Positions 24,427 through 33,004 of a stretch of DNA of 39,234 bases are shown in pieces. Positions within the stretch are counted from its first letter, which is position 1, and every line of letters begins with the position of its first letter. The notes below the pieces were generated by a model that searched no databases, was not told the origin of the DNA, and saw only the letters and a program-made list of their open reading frames with translations. A program made the translations under genes and the position numbers. Origin of the DNA: Micromonospora haikouensis (lineage in GTDB: Bacteria; Actinomycetota; Actinomycetes; Mycobacteriales; Micromonosporaceae); contig NZ_FMCW01000034.1 of NCBI RefSeq assembly GCF_900091595.1, forward strand, positions 1 to 39,234. Reading direction: 5' to 3'.

Positions 24427-25183
24427 CCGTGCCCCCAAGACCGACGCGCCCGTCTTCGAGGGGGCCGAACGCCTCCAGAAGGTGCTGGCCGCCGCCGGCG
24501 TGGGATCCCGCCGCGCCTGCGAAGACCTGATCTTCCGCCGCCGGGTCACCGTCAACGGCAAGGTGGCCCAGCTCGGCGACCGGGCCGACCCGACCCGCGA
24601 CGTCATCTTCGTCGACGGCGAGCGCCTCCAGGCCGACACCCGGCTGGTCTACCTCGCCCTGAACAAGCCCCGCGGGGTCGTCTCCACCATGGCGGACGAG
24701 AAGGGCCGCACCGCCCTGTCCGACTTCATCGGCCACCGGGTGGAGCAGCGGGTCTACCACGTCGGGCGGCTCGACGCCGAAAGCGAGGGCCTGCTGCTGC
24801 TCACCAATGACGGCAACCTCGCCCACCGGCTCACCCACCCGTCGTACGGGGTGCCGAAGACCTACCTGTGCGAGGTGGCCGGGCCGATCCCCCGCAACCT
24901 CGGCAAGCGGCTGGCCGCCGGCGTCGAGCTGGAGGACGGCCCCGTCACCGTCGACTCCTTCAAGGTGGTGGACACCCTGGGCAAGACCGCCCAGGTGGAG
25001 CTGACCCTGCACGAGGGGCGCAAACACATCGTCCGACGCCTGCTCGCCGAGGTCGGGCACCCGGTGTCGCGCCTCGTGCGTACCTCGATCGGGCCGATCC
25101 GCCTCGGCGACCTGCGCGCCGGTCGCACCCGGCGGCTCACCAACGCCGAGGTCGCCGCCCTGTTCAAGGCGGTGGGTGACTGA
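24413..25183 (+). CDS. rluB: 23S rRNA pseudouridine synthase RluB family
   Basis: A 256-residue RsuA/RluB/RluE-family pseudouridine synthase that modifies 23S rRNA. The S4 RNA-binding domain is RLQKVLAAAGVGSRRACEDLI (about 20-60). The catalytic domain has LNKPRGVVSTM and the catalytic aspartate in VGRLDAESEGLLLLTNDG near 122, then KTYLCEVAG and LTLHEGRKHIVRRL. ATG at 24413 lies within the end of scpB (14-base overlap) after AGAAGAG. Length is normal. Position matches Rv1711. A small hairpin at the stop may end the transcript. Confidence 0.93.
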   Translation: MRRDDRAPKTDAPVFEGAERLQKVLAAAGVGSRRACEDLIFRRRVTVNGKVAQLGDRADPTRDVIFVDGERLQADTRLVYLALNKPRGVVSTMADEKGRTALSDFIGHRVEQRVYHVGRLDAESEGLLLLTNDGNLAHRLTHPSYGVPKTYLCEVAGPIPRNLGKRLAAGVELEDGPVTVDSFKVVDTLGKTAQVELTLHEGRKHIVRRLLAEVGHPVSRLVRTSIGPIRLGDLRAGRTRRLTNAEVAALFKAVGD

Positions 25184-25199
25184 CCCCGTAGGACGGGGT
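25183..25199 (+). terminator. Small hairpin at the rluB stop
   Basis: ACCCCGT (25183-25189), AGG loop, ACGGGGT (25193-25199). Just downstream is a possible -10 TAGGCT (25212-25217). The 189 bases to cmk hold no supported gene; a 20-codon ORF (25299-25361, starting MIDDDDKP) ends 1 base before the cmk ribosome site and may be chance. Confidence 0.35.
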
Positions 25200-25372
25200 A
25201 CCCCAACAGGTAGGCTTCCGTGACGTCCCGGACGGGACGCACGGTGGCGTGGGTCGCCACCGACGGCGTCGCGCGCGGCCCCTCGATGGGCCGCGGGCAT
25301 GATTGACGACGACGACAAACCGCTCGCGACGGGCCGCCGGGCCCCGCGAGGCACGGGCTGAGGAGGATCACG

Positions 25373-26053
25373 GTGGAGGAAAACGTACGGGCCGGGCGCT
25401 GCGTGGTCGCTGTGGACGGGCCGTCCGGTTCGGGTAAGTCCACCGTTTCCCGGCGGCTCGCCGTGAGCCTCGGGGCCCGTTACCTGGACACCGGTGCGAT
25501 GTACCGGGCGATCACCTGGGCCGTGCTGCGCTCCGGGGTCGACCTGACCGACGCCGAGTCGGTGGGCAAGGTCGCCGCCGAGGTCGACCTGCGCATCGGC
25601 ACCGACCCCCAGGGGTACGCCGTGACCGCCGACGGCGTGACCGTCGACGCCGAGATCCGGGGCCCCGAGGTCACGGGCGCGGTCTCCGCCGTGTCCGCCG
25701 TACCGTCGGTGCGGGCCCTGCTGGTGGCCCGGCAGCGGGAGCTGATCGCGAAGGCCGGCCGGATCGTCGTCGAGGGCCGCGACATCGGTTCGGTCGTCGT
25801 CCCCGACGCGGACCTGAAGGTCTACCTGACCGCCTCCGAGGCCGCGCGCGCCCAGCGGCGCAGCGCGGAGGACGCCACCGACGTGGCCGCCACCGCCGCC
25901 GACCTGGCCCGCCGCGACCGGCTTGACTCGACCCGCAAGGCCGACCCGTTGCAGCAGTCCGCCGACGCGGTGGTGCTGGATACCACGGAGCTGGGCATCG
26001 ACGAGGTCGTCGACCGGCTGCGCGCGCTGCTGACCGAGCGGGGCGTGGCGTGA
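25373..26053 (+). CDS. cmk: Cytidylate kinase
   Basis: A 226-residue (d)CMP kinase producing (d)CDP from (d)CMP and ATP. The P-loop is VAVDGPSGSGKST near 13-24. DTGAMYRAITWAVL is the CMP-site signature, VVEGRDIGSVVVPDADLKVYL holds the conserved GRDIG, and RRDRLDSTRKADPL the Cmk-specific substrate segment. Length is typical. GTG at 25373 follows GGAGGATC. The stop overlaps the der GTG by 4 bases, so cmk and der are coupled, as in other actinobacteria (Rv1712-Rv1713). Confidence 0.96.
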   Translation: MEENVRAGRCVVAVDGPSGSGKSTVSRRLAVSLGARYLDTGAMYRAITWAVLRSGVDLTDAESVGKVAAEVDLRIGTDPQGYAVTADGVTVDAEIRGPEVTGAVSAVSAVPSVRALLVARQRELIAKAGRIVVEGRDIGSVVVPDADLKVYLTASEAARAQRRSAEDATDVAATAADLARRDRLDSTRKADPLQQSADAVVLDTTELGIDEVVDRLRALLTERGVA

Positions 26054-27453
26054 CCACGGACGAGGGCTGGGTGGAACTGCGCGAGCCGGACGCGGACACC
26101 GAGGAGCCGACCGGCCCAGTGCCGGTGGTGGCCGTCGTCGGCCGCCCCAACGTCGGCAAGTCCACCCTGGTCAACCGCATCATCGGCCGTCGGCAGGCGG
26201 TCGTCGAGGACATCCCCGGGGTGACCCGGGACCGGGTTCCCTACGACGCGCAGTGGTCCGGCCGGGCGTTCACGGTCGTCGACACGGGCGGCTGGGAGCC
26301 GGACGCGAAGGACCGCGCCGCGGCGATCGCCGCGCAGGCCGAGATCGCTGTCGCCACCGCCGACGTGGTGCTGTTCGTGGTCGACGCCATGGTCGGCTCC
26401 ACCGACGTGGACGAGGCCGCCGTCAAGATGCTGCGGCGCAGCGCCAAGCCGGTCATCCTGGTGGCCAACAAGGCCGACAACACCACCATCGAGATGGAGT
26501 CGACCTCGCTGTGGTCGCTCGGCCTCGGCGAGCCGTTCCCGATCTCGGCACTGCACGGCCGGGGCTCCGGCGACCTGCTCGACAGGATCCTCCAGGCGCT
26601 GCCGGAGGCCCCGACGATCGTGGAGAACCGCCCTCGCGGCCCGCGCCGGGTGGCCCTCGTCGGTCGGCCCAACGTCGGTAAGTCCAGCCTGCTCAACCGG
26701 TTCTCCGGCGAGGAGCGGGCGGTCGTCGACTCGGTCGCCGGCACCACCGTCGACCCGGTGGACAGCCTCGTCGAGATCGGCGGGGAAACCTGGCAACTGG
26801 TCGACACCGCCGGGCTGCGCAAGCGGGTCGGCAAGGCCAGCGGCACCGAGTACTACGCCAGTCTGCGCACCGCGGGGGCGATCGAGGCCGCCGAGGTGGC
26901 CGTGGTGCTGCTCGACTCCAGCGAGCCGATCAGCGAACAGGACCAGCGGATCCTGTCCATGGTCACCGAGGCCGGTCGGGCCCTGGTCATCGCCTTCAAC
27001 AAGTGGGACCTCGTCGACGGCGACCGCCGGTACTACCTGGACAAGGAGATCGAGCGCGAGCTGCGCCGCATCCCGTGGGCGCTGCGGATCAACCTGTCGG
27101 CCAAGACCGGCCGGGCGGTCGACAAGCTCGCCCCGTCGCTGCGCAAGGCCCTGGCGAGCTGGGAGACCCGGGTGCCCACGGCGCAGCTCAACTCCTGGCT
27201 GACCGCCCTGGTGCAGGCCACCCCGCACCCGGTGCGCGGCGGCCGGGCGCCGAAGATCCTCTTCGCCACCCAGGCGGGGGTCGCCCCGCCGCGGTTCGTG
27301 CTCTTCACCACCGCGCCACTGGACGCCGGCTACCAGCGGTTCGTCGAGCGCAAGCTCCGCGAGGAGTTCGGCTTCGAGGGCAGCCCGGTGGAGATCTCGG
27401 TACGCCCGCGCAAGAAGCTCGGTCCGGGCGGTCGGGGCAAGGCGCACGGCTGA
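26050..27453 (+). CDS. der: Ribosome-assembly GTPase Der (EngA)
   Basis: A 467-residue double-GTPase needed for 50S subunit maturation. The first G domain has VGRPNVGKSTL (about 31-41), GVTRDR, DTGGWEPD and NKAD. The second has VGRPNVGKSSL near 205, GTTVDPVD, DTAGLRKR and NKWDLVD. A C-terminal KH-like domain ends in VRPRKKLGPGGRGKAHG. The 30-residue N-terminal extension before the first P-loop is acidic, common in actinobacteria. GTG overlaps the cmk stop. A hairpin follows 95 bases after the stop and ends the conserved gene cluster. Confidence 0.97.
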   Translation: MTTDEGWVELREPDADTEEPTGPVPVVAVVGRPNVGKSTLVNRIIGRRQAVVEDIPGVTRDRVPYDAQWSGRAFTVVDTGGWEPDAKDRAAAIAAQAEIAVATADVVLFVVDAMVGSTDVDEAAVKMLRRSAKPVILVANKADNTTIEMESTSLWSLGLGEPFPISALHGRGSGDLLDRILQALPEAPTIVENRPRGPRRVALVGRPNVGKSSLLNRFSGEERAVVDSVAGTTVDPVDSLVEIGGETWQLVDTAGLRKRVGKASGTEYYASLRTAGAIEAAEVAVVLLDSSEPISEQDQRILSMVTEAGRALVIAFNKWDLVDGDRRYYLDKEIERELRRIPWALRINLSAKTGRAVDKLAPSLRKALASWETRVPTAQLNSWLTALVQATPHPVRGGRAPKILFATQAGVAPPRFVLFTTAPLDAGYQRFVERKLREEFGFEGSPVEISVRPRKKLGPGGRGKAHG

Positions 27454-27547
27454 CGGCGTACCGCCTCCTGTCCCGCTCGCGCCCTGCCTGCTTGTCCGTT
27501 TCCCCTGATCCACCTGCCGCCGGTTGACGCCACCCTCGGCGAGCACT

Positions 27548-27572
27548 CCCGGCCCTGCGTAGCGGGGCCGGG
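27548..27572 (+). terminator. Hairpin terminator after der
   Basis: CCCGGCCC (27548-27555) pairs with GGGCCGGG (27565-27572) with a 9-base loop. This marks the end of the backbone cluster. Confidence 0.65.
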
Positions 27573-27832
27573 CGTGTTCCCGGTGCCTTGGTGTGCCCGG
27601 CTGTGCCCATGTCTGGCGTGGCGGGCCGTCTACGTCTTCGTCCGGCTGCTGTGCCGTCTGCGTCCTCAGCTGGCTCAACGTGCCGTTCGCGTCCTTATCC
27701 CGGGTCGGCGCGGTCCTGCCTGTCCTTCGAGCCGGGCCGGGCTTGCGTCCCTGCGTCTTCGGGGATGCCCGGCCTCCACCCCGTACGCCCTTGCTCCCGC
27801 CGATGGCGCCAAACCCCTACCGCTGTGATCGT

Positions 27833-27867
27833 GGACAGTTGTCGTCGCGGACGAACAGCAACTGTCC
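27833..27867. repeat. Imperfect inverted repeat, GGACAGTTG arms
   Basis: GGACAGTTG (27833-27841) pairs with CAACTGTCC (27859-27867), and TCGTC (27842-27846) pairs with GACGA (27850-27854), with an ACAG bulge on the right side. It could be a small dispersed palindromic element or an RNA hairpin. Confidence 0.6.
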
Positions 27868-27885
27868 GTTCAGAAGGCCCGTGAC

Positions 27886-28095
27886 GTGGCAGGCGAGAAT
27901 GCGCGGCGGGTGGCGGAGGTGCGGCGGGCGGTGGGCGGGTGGAGCGCCGGGGCCGGGCGGGAAGCATGGGCGGCCTGGCATGGACTCACGCCCAGTGAAT
28001 GGTGCCCGCCCGGCCAATCTGGCGACGCCTTACGGGTGCGTGGGGCCCGAGATCCGACCAACGCCCTTCGGAGAAGCTTCCCCCTATCCTCCTAG
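27886..28095 (+). CDS. Doubtful 69-residue ORF
   Basis: GTG 27886 opens MAGENARRVAEVRRAVGGWS with a Trp-containing stretch (REAWAAWHGLTPSEW). The first 45 codons have high third-position GC; the last 20 do not. There is no clear ribosome site and I recognise no family. It may be a gene remnant. Confidence 0.2.
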   Translation: MAGENARRVAEVRRAVGGWSAGAGREAWAAWHGLTPSEWCPPGQSGDALRVRGARDPTNALRRSFPLSS

Positions 28096-28163
28096 GATGC
28101 TTTAGCGGGTGTGGGTCGGCAATCGGGGGCGGGGCCGATGCGTGCGTGCGGAAGATCGTGCGT

Positions 28164-28169
28164 TAAGCT
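28164..28169 (+). promoter_or_regulatory. Possible -10 of tRNA-Pro
   Basis: TAAGCT at 28164-28169 lies about 40 bases before the tRNA 5' end, giving a short leader. The -35 is not clear. Confidence 0.35.
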
Positions 28170-28209
28170 GTAACGGCTGTCGCAGGGAGCAAGTGCCTCG
28201 CGGGAGCAT

Positions 28210-28283
<74 letters not shown>

Positions 28284-28289
28284 CACGCG

Positions 28290-28327
28290 AAAAGCCCTGA
28301 CCAGCGGAAACACTGGTCAGGGCTTTT
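28290..28327 (+). terminator. Rho-independent terminator after tRNA-Pro
   Basis: Perfect 15-base stem AAAAGCCCTGACCAG / CTGGTCAGGGCTTTT with an 8-base loop, ending in a T-run. It begins 7 bases after the tRNA. The A-rich left arm means it may also end integrase transcription from the other strand. Confidence 0.93.
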
Positions 28328-28397
28328 GCTTTCGTCTATGGAGTTTTGAACCGCCCCCCGAAAACCCCCCGATTACCCGGGGCGGCAACCAGGTTTG

Positions 28398-29609
28398 TCA
28401 TCCATGGTCATCGTCGTGCCCCCTGGGCGTAGGGCGTCTGTTCCGGTCGGCGCCGAGGCGTTCGAGGACGTCGGAGACGTCGGGTGCTTGGACGGGCTTG
28501 GCGATGTAGTAGGTGGCGGTGACCTCCTCGCTGGAGTGCCCGAGCTGGGCTGCGGCGTTCTTGGTGCTGGTCTCTTCCTTGATGAGGGTGGCCACGGTCT
28601 TGCGGAAGGTGTGCGGGGTGACCCAGGCCAGGTCGGTGTCGGCGCGGGCCTGGCGCCACTGACGGCGGACGTTGTTGGGCGACAGCCAGGTGCCGCGTCG
28701 GGAAGCGAAGATCGCGTCGTGGGGGTTGTCGGCGGCGTCGAGCTTGCGGGTCAGGAGCATGCCGATGGCGAAGCGGGGCAGGACGACCATGCGGTAGCCG
28801 GCGTCGCTCTTGGTCCAGGGCTGTCGGAAGAAGCCCTGGCCTGTGACGAAGACCAGTGTGCCGCAGATCGTCAGGGTGGGGCGTGCGGTGGCGAGGTCCA
28901 GGTCCGCCCAACGCAGGGCGAGGATCTCACCGATGCGGGCGCCGGTGGCGAGCATGAGGTCGACGACGTCGGCCAGGTCGCCCGTGTGCCGGGGCCCGGG
29001 CTTGCCGGGGACCGGTCGCTGCCAGTCGCGGATGGCGGTGCGGACGGCCTGGAGGTGTTCGTCGGAGAGGATGACGACTGCGCGGCGAGGTTTGCGCAGT
29101 CGGCCCGTGTCGCGTACGGGGTTGGTGGGAAGTGCGCCGTGGCGCACGGCGAGGGCGAACATCTGGCTCAGGACGACCTTCGCGCCTCTGGCGGCCGAGG
29201 GGCGGTCCTTGGCGATGTCGCGTAGGAACCGATCCAGTCGCCCGACGCTGGCCTCGCGGATCCGCAGGTTGCCGAGGGCGGGCAGGATCGCCGCGCGCAC
29301 GCTGGTCGCGTATCGGTGGATGGTCTGTGGTGCGATCCGTTCCTCGGTGGTGATCTCTTCGATCCATAGTTCGGCGAGTCTGCTGACGTGGGTCTCGCGG
29401 GTGATCTCGTCGTCGTTGGGGGTGGTGCGGTCACGTAGCTTGATTTTCAGCGCCCGTTCGGCGGCTGGGCCGGTGGTGTCGGTGGCCTCGATGTCGCGGG
29501 TCTTGCCGTCGTAGTCGCGGAACCGGGCTCGTGCGCGGAACCGGCGGGGTCCGAGTTTCTCGGTGCGGATCTTGCCCCAGGTTCCGATGGGCAGTTCAGG
29601 TCGGGACAT
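28398..29609 (-). CDS. int: Tyrosine integrase of the tRNA-Pro element
   Basis: A 403-residue phage/AICE-type tyrosine recombinase. An N-terminal AP2-like arm-binding domain (RFRARARFRDYDGKTRDIEA) is followed by a SAM-like core-binding domain (about 75-175). The catalytic domain has R225 (ATGARIGEIL), a Lys region TKSDAGYR, H333 and R336 (HTFRKT), H358 (LGHSSEEV) and Y367/Y368 (ATYYIAKP). All catalytic positions are present, so it looks functional. It points at tRNA-Pro and starts 3 bases after the excisionase-like gene, forming an xis-int operon. The C-terminal 30 residues are basic and disordered. Confidence 0.95.
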   Translation of the reverse strand: MSRPELPIGTWGKIRTEKLGPRRFRARARFRDYDGKTRDIEATDTTGPAAERALKIKLRDRTTPNDDEITRETHVSRLAELWIEEITTEERIAPQTIHRYATSVRAAILPALGNLRIREASVGRLDRFLRDIAKDRPSAARGAKVVLSQMFALAVRHGALPTNPVRDTGRLRKPRRAVVILSDEHLQAVRTAIRDWQRPVPGKPGPRHTGDLADVVDLMLATGARIGEILALRWADLDLATARPTLTICGTLVFVTGQGFFRQPWTKSDAGYRMVVLPRFAIGMLLTRKLDAADNPHDAIFASRRGTWLSPNNVRRQWRQARADTDLAWVTPHTFRKTVATLIKEETSTKNAAAQLGHSSEEVTATYYIAKPVQAPDVSDVLERLGADRNRRPTPRGHDDDHG

Positions 29610-29612
29610 GGC

Positions 29613-29822
29613 CTACCGCTCCGCGTCGGTGTGCTCATCGAGCCAGCGCTCGACCTCGCTGCGCCGGTAACGCAGCGTGTTGCCGACGCGGATGGCGCGG
29701 GGGCCCTTACCTCGGCTGTGCCAGGCGTAGAGGGTGTTCTTGGGCTTGCCCAGCCAGGCGGCGAGGTCATCGATGGTCAGCAGAGGGTCGGGCCGCCACT
29801 CGGGGGCGTTCGGGCCGTTCAT
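29613..29822 (-). CDS. xis: Excisionase-like helix-turn-helix protein
   Basis: A 69-residue MerR/AlpA-like winged-helix protein: LLTIDDLAAWLGKPKNTLYAWHSRGKGP, then RVGNTLRYRRSEVERWLDEH. This is the usual excisionase or DNA-binding partner next to actinobacterial integrases and would direct excision. ATG 29822 gives a compact domain. An in-frame ATG at 29945 has a far better ribosome site (AAGGAAG, 8 bases upstream) and would add 41 low-complexity residues, so the longer form is possible. The three-base gap to int indicates co-transcription. Confidence 0.85.
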   Translation of the reverse strand: MNGPNAPEWRPDPLLTIDDLAAWLGKPKNTLYAWHSRGKGPRAIRVGNTLRYRRSEVERWLDEHTDAER

Positions 29823-30904
29823 CGCTGGCCCGGCGGATAGGCGGAACCAGGCTGCTGGCCCGGCGTGGCGTGGCCGGCCAGATGCCGGCGGCCGGTGGTG
29901 CCTGACGGCCCGGTGCCGGGGCGGGGTTGGGGGTGGGGCGGACATCGATCGGACTTCCTTTCATTGCAGCCTGACTGGGAAAGGGGGCCGGTGCCGCTGA
30001 CACTGCTGTGCATGGTCGCGGCATGTGTCGGCTGTGGGTGTCTATCCATTCGTTGCGGTCCTGAGGTGTCAAGCCTGCCGCTGATGTCCGTGGAGATCCG
30101 CTCCGCCAATTGTGGAATATCGAGCGGAGTCGCATCAGGACTGAACGTGAATGAGCGTGCTGGGAAGGTTGGCCTCAGTCGACTCTTCTGGTGGAGATTG
30201 AGGGTTCGGTGGTTCTGATGTGTTCCCATAGTGGGGTGGCCTTTCGGAAGATTGGCAAAGTGGAGGTTCGGGTTGGTGCCGGCCTCGATGCGTAGCTCTT
30301 CGAGTGACGCGGTGTCGGCCAGTGCGCCGTGAGAGGCTGTCGAGACAGCGATGCGGTACGGGATGGAGCGCCGTGCGTTGCTGGCAGCCCTCGGGTCGGA
30401 GCGGTGAGCTGCCGCGTGCCGTGGCTCTTGTCGTTGGCGCGTAGGCCAAGACCTGGCTCGGCTCGGTGACTGCTGAATGGGGAGTGGACTACTGGTGGTT
30501 CTCCGCACTGCGCGGAATGTTCGAGTGTGGACAGGACGGCCGACCCGGTGCGGGCCTCAATGGCCCTGTGCTGAGTGCTGGCCGATCAGCTTTTGGCCAT
30601 TGGATCCTCCTTCGGGGCAGGCGGAGATAGCCCGACGTCTGCGCCATGAGGACTGGCTCGGTTGGCGGGCTGAGAAATGCAGAAAGCCCGCCGACTGCTC
30701 GACGGGCTTGGCGATATGGTGACTGGCTCGACAATGAGCCTGTACGTGCGGCTTCGTGCCTGGAGATGCGTCCGGGGCAGCGGGGCGCGTCCCTTCTTAG
30801 CTACCGCCTTCTGATCGGCGGCCGGACGAGTCACCTTGAAAGAGCGGAAATCCCGCGCCAATCACGGACCTGAGCCGTGGCTTTTGTCTGCTTTCGGCGA
30901 CTGT
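29823..30904. other. About 1 kb without a convincing gene, rich in hairpins
   Basis: GC is visibly lower and third-position periodicity weak. The best reverse-strand frame starts at ATG 30229 (AAAGG 10 bases upstream; 136 residues, MGTHQNHRTLNLHQKSR) and overlaps xis; codon use is atypical and I recognise no family. A strong AAGGAGG precedes a four-codon ORF MAKS (30600-30586, reverse). Hairpins lie at 30664-30709, 30725-30740 and 30863-30879. In related elements this position can hold replication or control genes, none of which is visible here. Confidence 0.5.
30664..30709 (-). promoter_or_regulatory. Two mutually exclusive hairpins (terminator or attenuator)
   Basis: GGCGGGCT (30664-30671) can pair with AGCCCGCC (30685-30692), while AAGCCCG (30684-30690) can instead pair with CGGGCTT (30703-30709). 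Both use the same central segment. On the reverse strand the second stem is followed by TTCTGCATTTCTC, so it may terminate the gene ending at 30905. The exclusive pairing also resembles an attenuator. Confidence 0.45.
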
Positions 30905-32845
30905 TCAGCCGTCAGAGTGACCGGTGAGGCGGTGTAGCGCTGACCGGACGTCGGGGAAGGCCAGTTGCAGGGTGTTAGTCGTGAGGCGGATGCCCCACCA
31001 GGTGAGGGCGATGAGGTAGCCGGCGATGAGGGCGCTGTTGGTGTTGTAGGTGAAGACGAGGGCGTAGCCGATGGCCAGGCCGGGTGCGGTGATGGTGCGG
31101 GCCAGTCGGGTGCGGGTGGCGGTGAGGCCGGTGGCGGTGCCGAGGAGGGCTGCTCCGAGGCTGCCCACGAGGCCGGGCATGCCGGTGAGGTCGACGGGGG
31201 TGGTGATGGTGAGGGCGGCGCGCATGAGGAAGATGCCGGCGGTTGCGGTGACGGTGTGGGTGATGGCGGGGCGGGTCATGGCGAGCCAGGTGGGTAATGC
31301 GTCGGCGGGGATGCGGGGTGCGGTGGCGGCGATGAGGGTGGCGCAGAGCGCGAGGGGGAGAGCGGTGCCCAGGGTCCATTTCAGGTAGGGGGTGTAGTCG
31401 AGCCCGACGGCGGTGCCGGTGGCGAGGCCGTAGAGGGCGGCGGTAATGGTGCCGCCGACGGCGGCGGTGAGATATCCGCGTCGGATGAGGCTGCCTGTGG
31501 TGGGTTCGGGTGTGGGCGTGGTGGGTGTTCCGGCGAGCCAGGTGGTGGGTGCCAGGTGTGCCACGGCGAAGGCGGTGAGCATGGCGAGCGCGCCGGCGGT
31601 GCCGAGTTGCGGTAGTGAGATGCGGGCTTCGACCACCCTGGTGAAGAGGGTGGTGATGTCGGCGGTGAGGACGGCTTGCAGCAGCAGGGCCAGGGAGCAT
31701 GCGCCGATGAGGAGGGCGCCGGTGAGGTCGCTGATGCGCAGCCGGACGCGGGGGAGTTGGGCGGCAGCGGCCCGGGGTCCGGGTTGGTGGGTGGTGGTGA
31801 GGGTCAGGGCTCCGTCGGCGAGGGCGTGGGAGTGGTCGACGATGGTGGGGGTGACGCGGGTCGCTGCGGCGAGGCGGTCGGTCAGTGCGGGCACGCCGGG
31901 CGCTGGCCTCACGATGACAGCGGTGAGGTTTTCGGTGTCGACGTCGGCCGCGTCGAGGAGGTGGGCGACTGCGTCGGGCATCTGGTCGAGGAGGGGCTGG
32001 GTGGCGGTGGTGATGTCGTCGCGGGTGATGACCGCAGGGTGGTGGGGTGTGGGGAGCATGATCGGCGCCCGCTCCTGCTGGACGAGTTGGTGCCGGGCGG
32101 TGCGGATGGACTCCCGGAGAGCGCCGTGGTCCTGCGCTGTGATTGTGTCGGTGTGGTCGCCGACTGCTCGGAGCGGGTCGTGGCCGGTGGTCGCGGTGGC
32201 TACGACGTGTCGTGCGATGAGGTCGTCGAGGTCGTGTGGGCCGTGGAGTTGCTGTGTTGCCAGCTCGCGGTAGCCGTCGCTGACCGTCTGCAGGACGGTG
32301 AGAGTGGGTGGATGGTGGTCGGCCTGGCAGACGAGTACGCAGGAGTTCTCGGGTGTGGTGAGGCCGAGTGTCGTGGTGTAGGTGGCCAGGGCAGCGGGTG
32401 CGGTGACCAGGGCCGGCGGTGGTAGTCCCGCTCGGGCCGCTGCTTTGCTGAGGTGTGTGCGGCGGCGTGGTCCCCAGGCCGGTGGGATGGTCACGGTGAG
32501 GTCGGTGATCGGCTGGCCGACCTGGTGGGTGGCGTGGTTGCTGACGTGCCGCAGGACTGCAGCGAGGACATCCACGGGATTGGGCTGTGCCGGATCGGGA
32601 GCCTGGGCAGGGCTGGCGAGGTGGTCGGCCGGGTGTTTGACGAACCGATGGTCTGCGGGCAGCGACCGCGCGGCGGCGGCGTCGACACCGACGTAGAGGT
32701 CACCGGCGGGGCCCACGGCGACGCCCGGCGGCATGACGAGTCGACCGTCGATGAGGATGGGAACCCGGGTGCCCTGCCGGCTGACCGTGGCGGCGATGGC
32801 CGAGGAGCTGAGGTCGATCGACAACCTGGCGTCCCCGTTGACCAT
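30905..32845 (-). CDS. Multi-pass membrane protein with degenerate Hsp70-like N-terminal domain
   Basis: A 646-residue protein. Residues 1 to about 340 follow the Hsp70/actin ATPase layout: LSIDLSSS near 8-15 in place of GIDLGTT, then LTVTIPPAWGPRRRTHLSKAAARAGLPP with the VSEPVAAALAY-like LVTAPAALATY. The phosphate-2 segment reads SCVLVCQADHH with no DLGGGT, so ATP hydrolysis is doubtful. Seven or eight transmembrane segments (about 374-630) follow. Composition is poor in Lys and rich in Thr/His/Pro. ATG 32845 fits a leaderless promoter; GTG 32860 is an alternative. It is divergent from the LysM-BTAD gene, 159 bases apart, and probably works with it. Specific function unknown. Confidence 0.75.
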   Translation of the reverse strand: MVNGDARLSIDLSSSAIAATVSRQGTRVPILIDGRLVMPPGVAVGPAGDLYVGVDAAAARSLPADHRFVKHPADHLASPAQAPDPAQPNPVDVLAAVLRHVSNHATHQVGQPITDLTVTIPPAWGPRRRTHLSKAAARAGLPPPALVTAPAALATYTTTLGLTTPENSCVLVCQADHHPPTLTVLQTVSDGYRELATQQLHGPHDLDDLIARHVVATATTGHDPLRAVGDHTDTITAQDHGALRESIRTARHQLVQQERAPIMLPTPHHPAVITRDDITTATQPLLDQMPDAVAHLLDAADVDTENLTAVIVRPAPGVPALTDRLAAATRVTPTIVDHSHALADGALTLTTTHQPGPRAAAAQLPRVRLRISDLTGALLIGACSLALLLQAVLTADITTLFTRVVEARISLPQLGTAGALAMLTAFAVAHLAPTTWLAGTPTTPTPEPTTGSLIRRGYLTAAVGGTITAALYGLATGTAVGLDYTPYLKWTLGTALPLALCATLIAATAPRIPADALPTWLAMTRPAITHTVTATAGIFLMRAALTITTPVDLTGMPGLVGSLGAALLGTATGLTATRTRLARTITAPGLAIGYALVFTYNTNSALIAGYLIALTWWGIRLTTNTLQLAFPDVRSALHRLTGHSDG

Positions 32846-32852
32846 GAGAGGC

Positions 32853-32883
32853 AGTCTCACCCGTGGTGGCGAGGCATTGTCAA
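32853..32883 (-). promoter_or_regulatory. Probable leaderless promoter of the Hsp70-like gene
   Basis: On the reverse strand a perfect TTGACA (32883-32878), a 19-base spacer, GAGACT (32858-32853), then 7 bases to the ATG at 32845. The spacer is slightly long. Transcription would start at or next to the A of ATG. Confidence 0.45.
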
Positions 32884-33004
32884 CCGTGATCCTCTCCCAT
32901 GATCCCCGGTGCGCGAATGATGAGAATCCTTCCGGCTGGGATGGCCGGAAACGCTGATCCTCGTGTATGGGAAGAGATTGACGATCAGCCGCAGGGAGGG
33001 GCAG

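Larger units (their letters stand above)
27573..28209. other. Gene-poor stretch between der and tRNA-Pro
   Basis: Several overlapping open frames exist here, but none shows a recognisable domain, a good ribosome site or consistent third-position GC. Codon periodicity is lost compared with the backbone. The stretch contains an inverted repeat at 27833-27867, one weak 69-residue ORF at 27886, and the tRNA promoter at its right end. It may be decayed DNA at an integration hotspot; this is inference. Confidence 0.5.

Noticed and set aside
25299..25361. 20-codon upstream ORF ending just before the cmk ribosome site
   Set aside because: It is suggestive in position but short, with no ribosome site of its own and no way to judge conservation here.
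27574..27884. Overlapping forward frames after der
   Set aside because: Several frames are open at once, with no third-position GC preference, no family and no ribosome site.
29823..30229. 136-residue reverse ORF as an element replication gene
   Set aside because: No recognisable domain, atypical codon use and long overlap with xis; noted only as part of the non-coding stretch.
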